Source of the DNA: an uncultured Olsenella sp.
Lineage (GTDB): Bacteria; Actinomycetota; Coriobacteriia; Coriobacteriales; Atopobiaceae
DNA length: 13,328 nucleotides
Direction: 5' to 3'
Assembly (NCBI GenBank): GCA_937900605.1
Contig: CALCDK010000169.1
Coordinates: 1-13,328, forward strand
In this document: one piece after another, positions 12,417-13,328 of the stretch
How positions within the stretch are numbered: the first letter of the stretch is position 1
How the letters are laid out: every line of letters begins with the position of its first letter
Notes under the pieces: generated by a model
What the model was told of the DNA's origin: nothing
Database searches by the model: none
Seen by the model: the letters and a program-made list of their open reading frames with translations, nothing else
Position numbers and translations under genes: made by a program

Positions 12417-13328
12417 ATGCTGGACTATCGGACGCATACGTTCCTCGAGGTGTACCGCCAGCGCAGCTACACGCGCGCGGCGCGCTCGCTCATGGTCTCG
12501 CAGCCCGCGGTCTCGCAGCAGCTGCGGCAGCTCGAGGCGCACTACGGCTGCGAGCTGTTCGCGCGCCGGGGCCACGAGATGGTGCCCACGCCGGCCGCGG
12601 ACCTGCTGTACGAGCACCTCGCTGCCATGGAGTGCGACGAGTCGCGCCTCTGTCGCGAGGTCGGCGCCCTCTCCGGCGAGGCGAGGCCCGGCGCGGTCCT
12701 GCGCTTCGGGTGCACGCGCACCATCAGCGACTTCGTGGCCCCGCGCCTGATCGCGTCGCACCTCGCGCGTCACCCTGACGTCACGGTCCGGATGCGGGCC
12801 GACAACACCGCGGGGCTTCTCGCCGACATGGACCGGGGCGACATCGACTTCGCGCTGGTGGAGGGCTCGTTCGACCGGGACCTGTACGATTCGGAGCTGC
12901 TCATGCGCGAGGAGTTCGTGGCGGTGTCGCGCCCGGGCGGCGTCGCGGCAGCGATCGGCGCTGCGGGCGAGGTGGCGTCGGGGCAGCGGGCGGCCGGCGC
13001 GGCCGGCGCGGGCGCGGGTCGCCCGGCGAGCGTGCGCGACCTTCTCGGCGAGACGCTCTACCTGCGCGAGGAGGGCTCGGGCAGTCGCGACATCCTGGTC
13101 AAGCACCTCGCCGCGCGGGACCTCTCGCCGGAGGACTTCGCGCGCGTGCACGTGGTGCAGGGCATCCCCGTGATCAAGCGCTGCCTGGTCGAGGCGGGCG
13201 GCGTCAGCTTCGTGTACCGCTGCGCCGTCGCCTCCGAGCTCGCCGCCGGCGTGCTGGAGGACGTCACGCCGGACGACTTCCACATAGCGCACGACCTGCG
13301 GCTCGTCTGGCAGCGCGACAGCACGTAC
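12417..13328 (+). CDS. LysR-family transcriptional regulator, open at the window end
   Basis: The frame is open from the ATG at 12417 to the last base (304 codons) without a stop, so the 3' end is outside the window, although family length (290-310) suggests little is missing. Residues 1-60 are the LysR winged helix (TFLEVYRQRSYTRAARSLMV, SQPAVSQQLRQLE). Residues 93-304 are the effector domain, with LRFGCTRTI, GDIDFALVEG and the signature LREEGSGSRD. GGGGGAGGG precedes the ATG. An in-frame ATG at 12390 has no such site. Residues about 174-203 are an Ala/Gly-rich stretch where relatives have a short SPxHPLA-type loop. This lengthens the effector domain and is encoded by a GGCGCGGCC-like repetitive run. 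It probably controls the divergent YeiH-type gene. Confidence 0.9.
   Translation, partial: MLDYRTHTFLEVYRQRSYTRAARSLMVSQPAVSQQLRQLEAHYGCELFARRGHEMVPTPAADLLYEHLAAMECDESRLCREVGALSGEARPGAVLRFGCTRTISDFVAPRLIASHLARHPDVTVRMRADNTAGLLADMDRGDIDFALVEGSFDRDLYDSELLMREEFVAVSRPGGVAAAIGAAGEVASGQRAAGAAGAGAGRPASVRDLLGETLYLREEGSGSRDILVKHLAARDLSPEDFARVHVVQGIPVIKRCLVEAGGVSFVYRCAVASELAAGVLEDVTPDDFHIAHDLRLVWQRDSTY

Noticed and set aside
11601..13292. Minus-strand frame of 563 codons under the LysR gene and exporter
   Set aside because: Antisense to a convincing LysR protein and out of frame with the YeiH protein; shadow of high GC content.
1..13328. CRISPR array, tRNA, rRNA or prophage integrase/attachment site
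   Set aside because: No regularly spaced direct repeats, no cloverleaf-like segment, no rRNA-like stretch and no integrase were seen on either strand by eye.

Overview
This is a GC-rich window, roughly two-thirds G+C by eye, with tightly packed genes and AT-richer stretches only at promoters and at the extreme left end. It carries a complete mannose-type PTS and small sugar-metabolism clusters. Together these suggest a fermentative high-GC Gram-positive from a gut or oral habitat. The class Coriobacteriia (Olsenella/Atopobium/Collinsella type) is my best guess, from protein style rather than any marker gene. I see no rRNA, tRNA or CRISPR array.

Region 1 (1-2913) is accessory-looking. An IS3-type transposase N-terminal fragment (141 to about 250) runs out of frame into an unrecognised coding remnant ending at 448. 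Facing it is a two-gene minus-strand unit: a PPP-like metallophosphatase (2281-2913), then a 598-residue multidomain coiled-coil protein (464-2260) of unrecognised function. A palindromic hairpin at 446-466 contains the stop codons of both converging reading frames. This pair is the best candidate in the window for an undescribed system.

Region 2 (3072-5446, plus strand) has a C-terminally truncated AEC-type transporter, a classical SDR oxidoreductase, and a SIS-domain sugar-phosphate isomerase-like protein. It ends in a near-perfect 20-bp hairpin that also separates it from the converging region 3.

Region 3 (5557-11163) is a sugar-utilisation locus with a divergent layout. On the minus strand, an RpiR/MurR-type regulator is followed 9 bp later by a second SDR. 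On the plus strand are a class II ketose-bisphosphate aldolase and PTS IIA, IIB, IIC and IID of the mannose/fructose/sorbose family, closed by a strong intrinsic terminator at 11125-11163. The 300-bp divergent intergenic region holds repeated TTCCA/TGGAA inverted repeats around a TATATT -10-like box, which are probable operators of the RpiR regulator. The likely flow is uptake and phosphorylation by the PTS, redox or isomerisation by SDR or SIS proteins, and cleavage by the aldolase. No sugar-phosphate kinase or deacetylase is present, so the substrate is not fixed by gene content.

Region 4 (11224-13328) is a divergent pair: a YeiH/UPF0324-family exporter (minus) and a LysR-type regulator (plus, running off the window end), an arrangement recalling YeiE-YeiH. 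The LysR protein has an unusual Ala/Gly-rich insertion in its effector domain.
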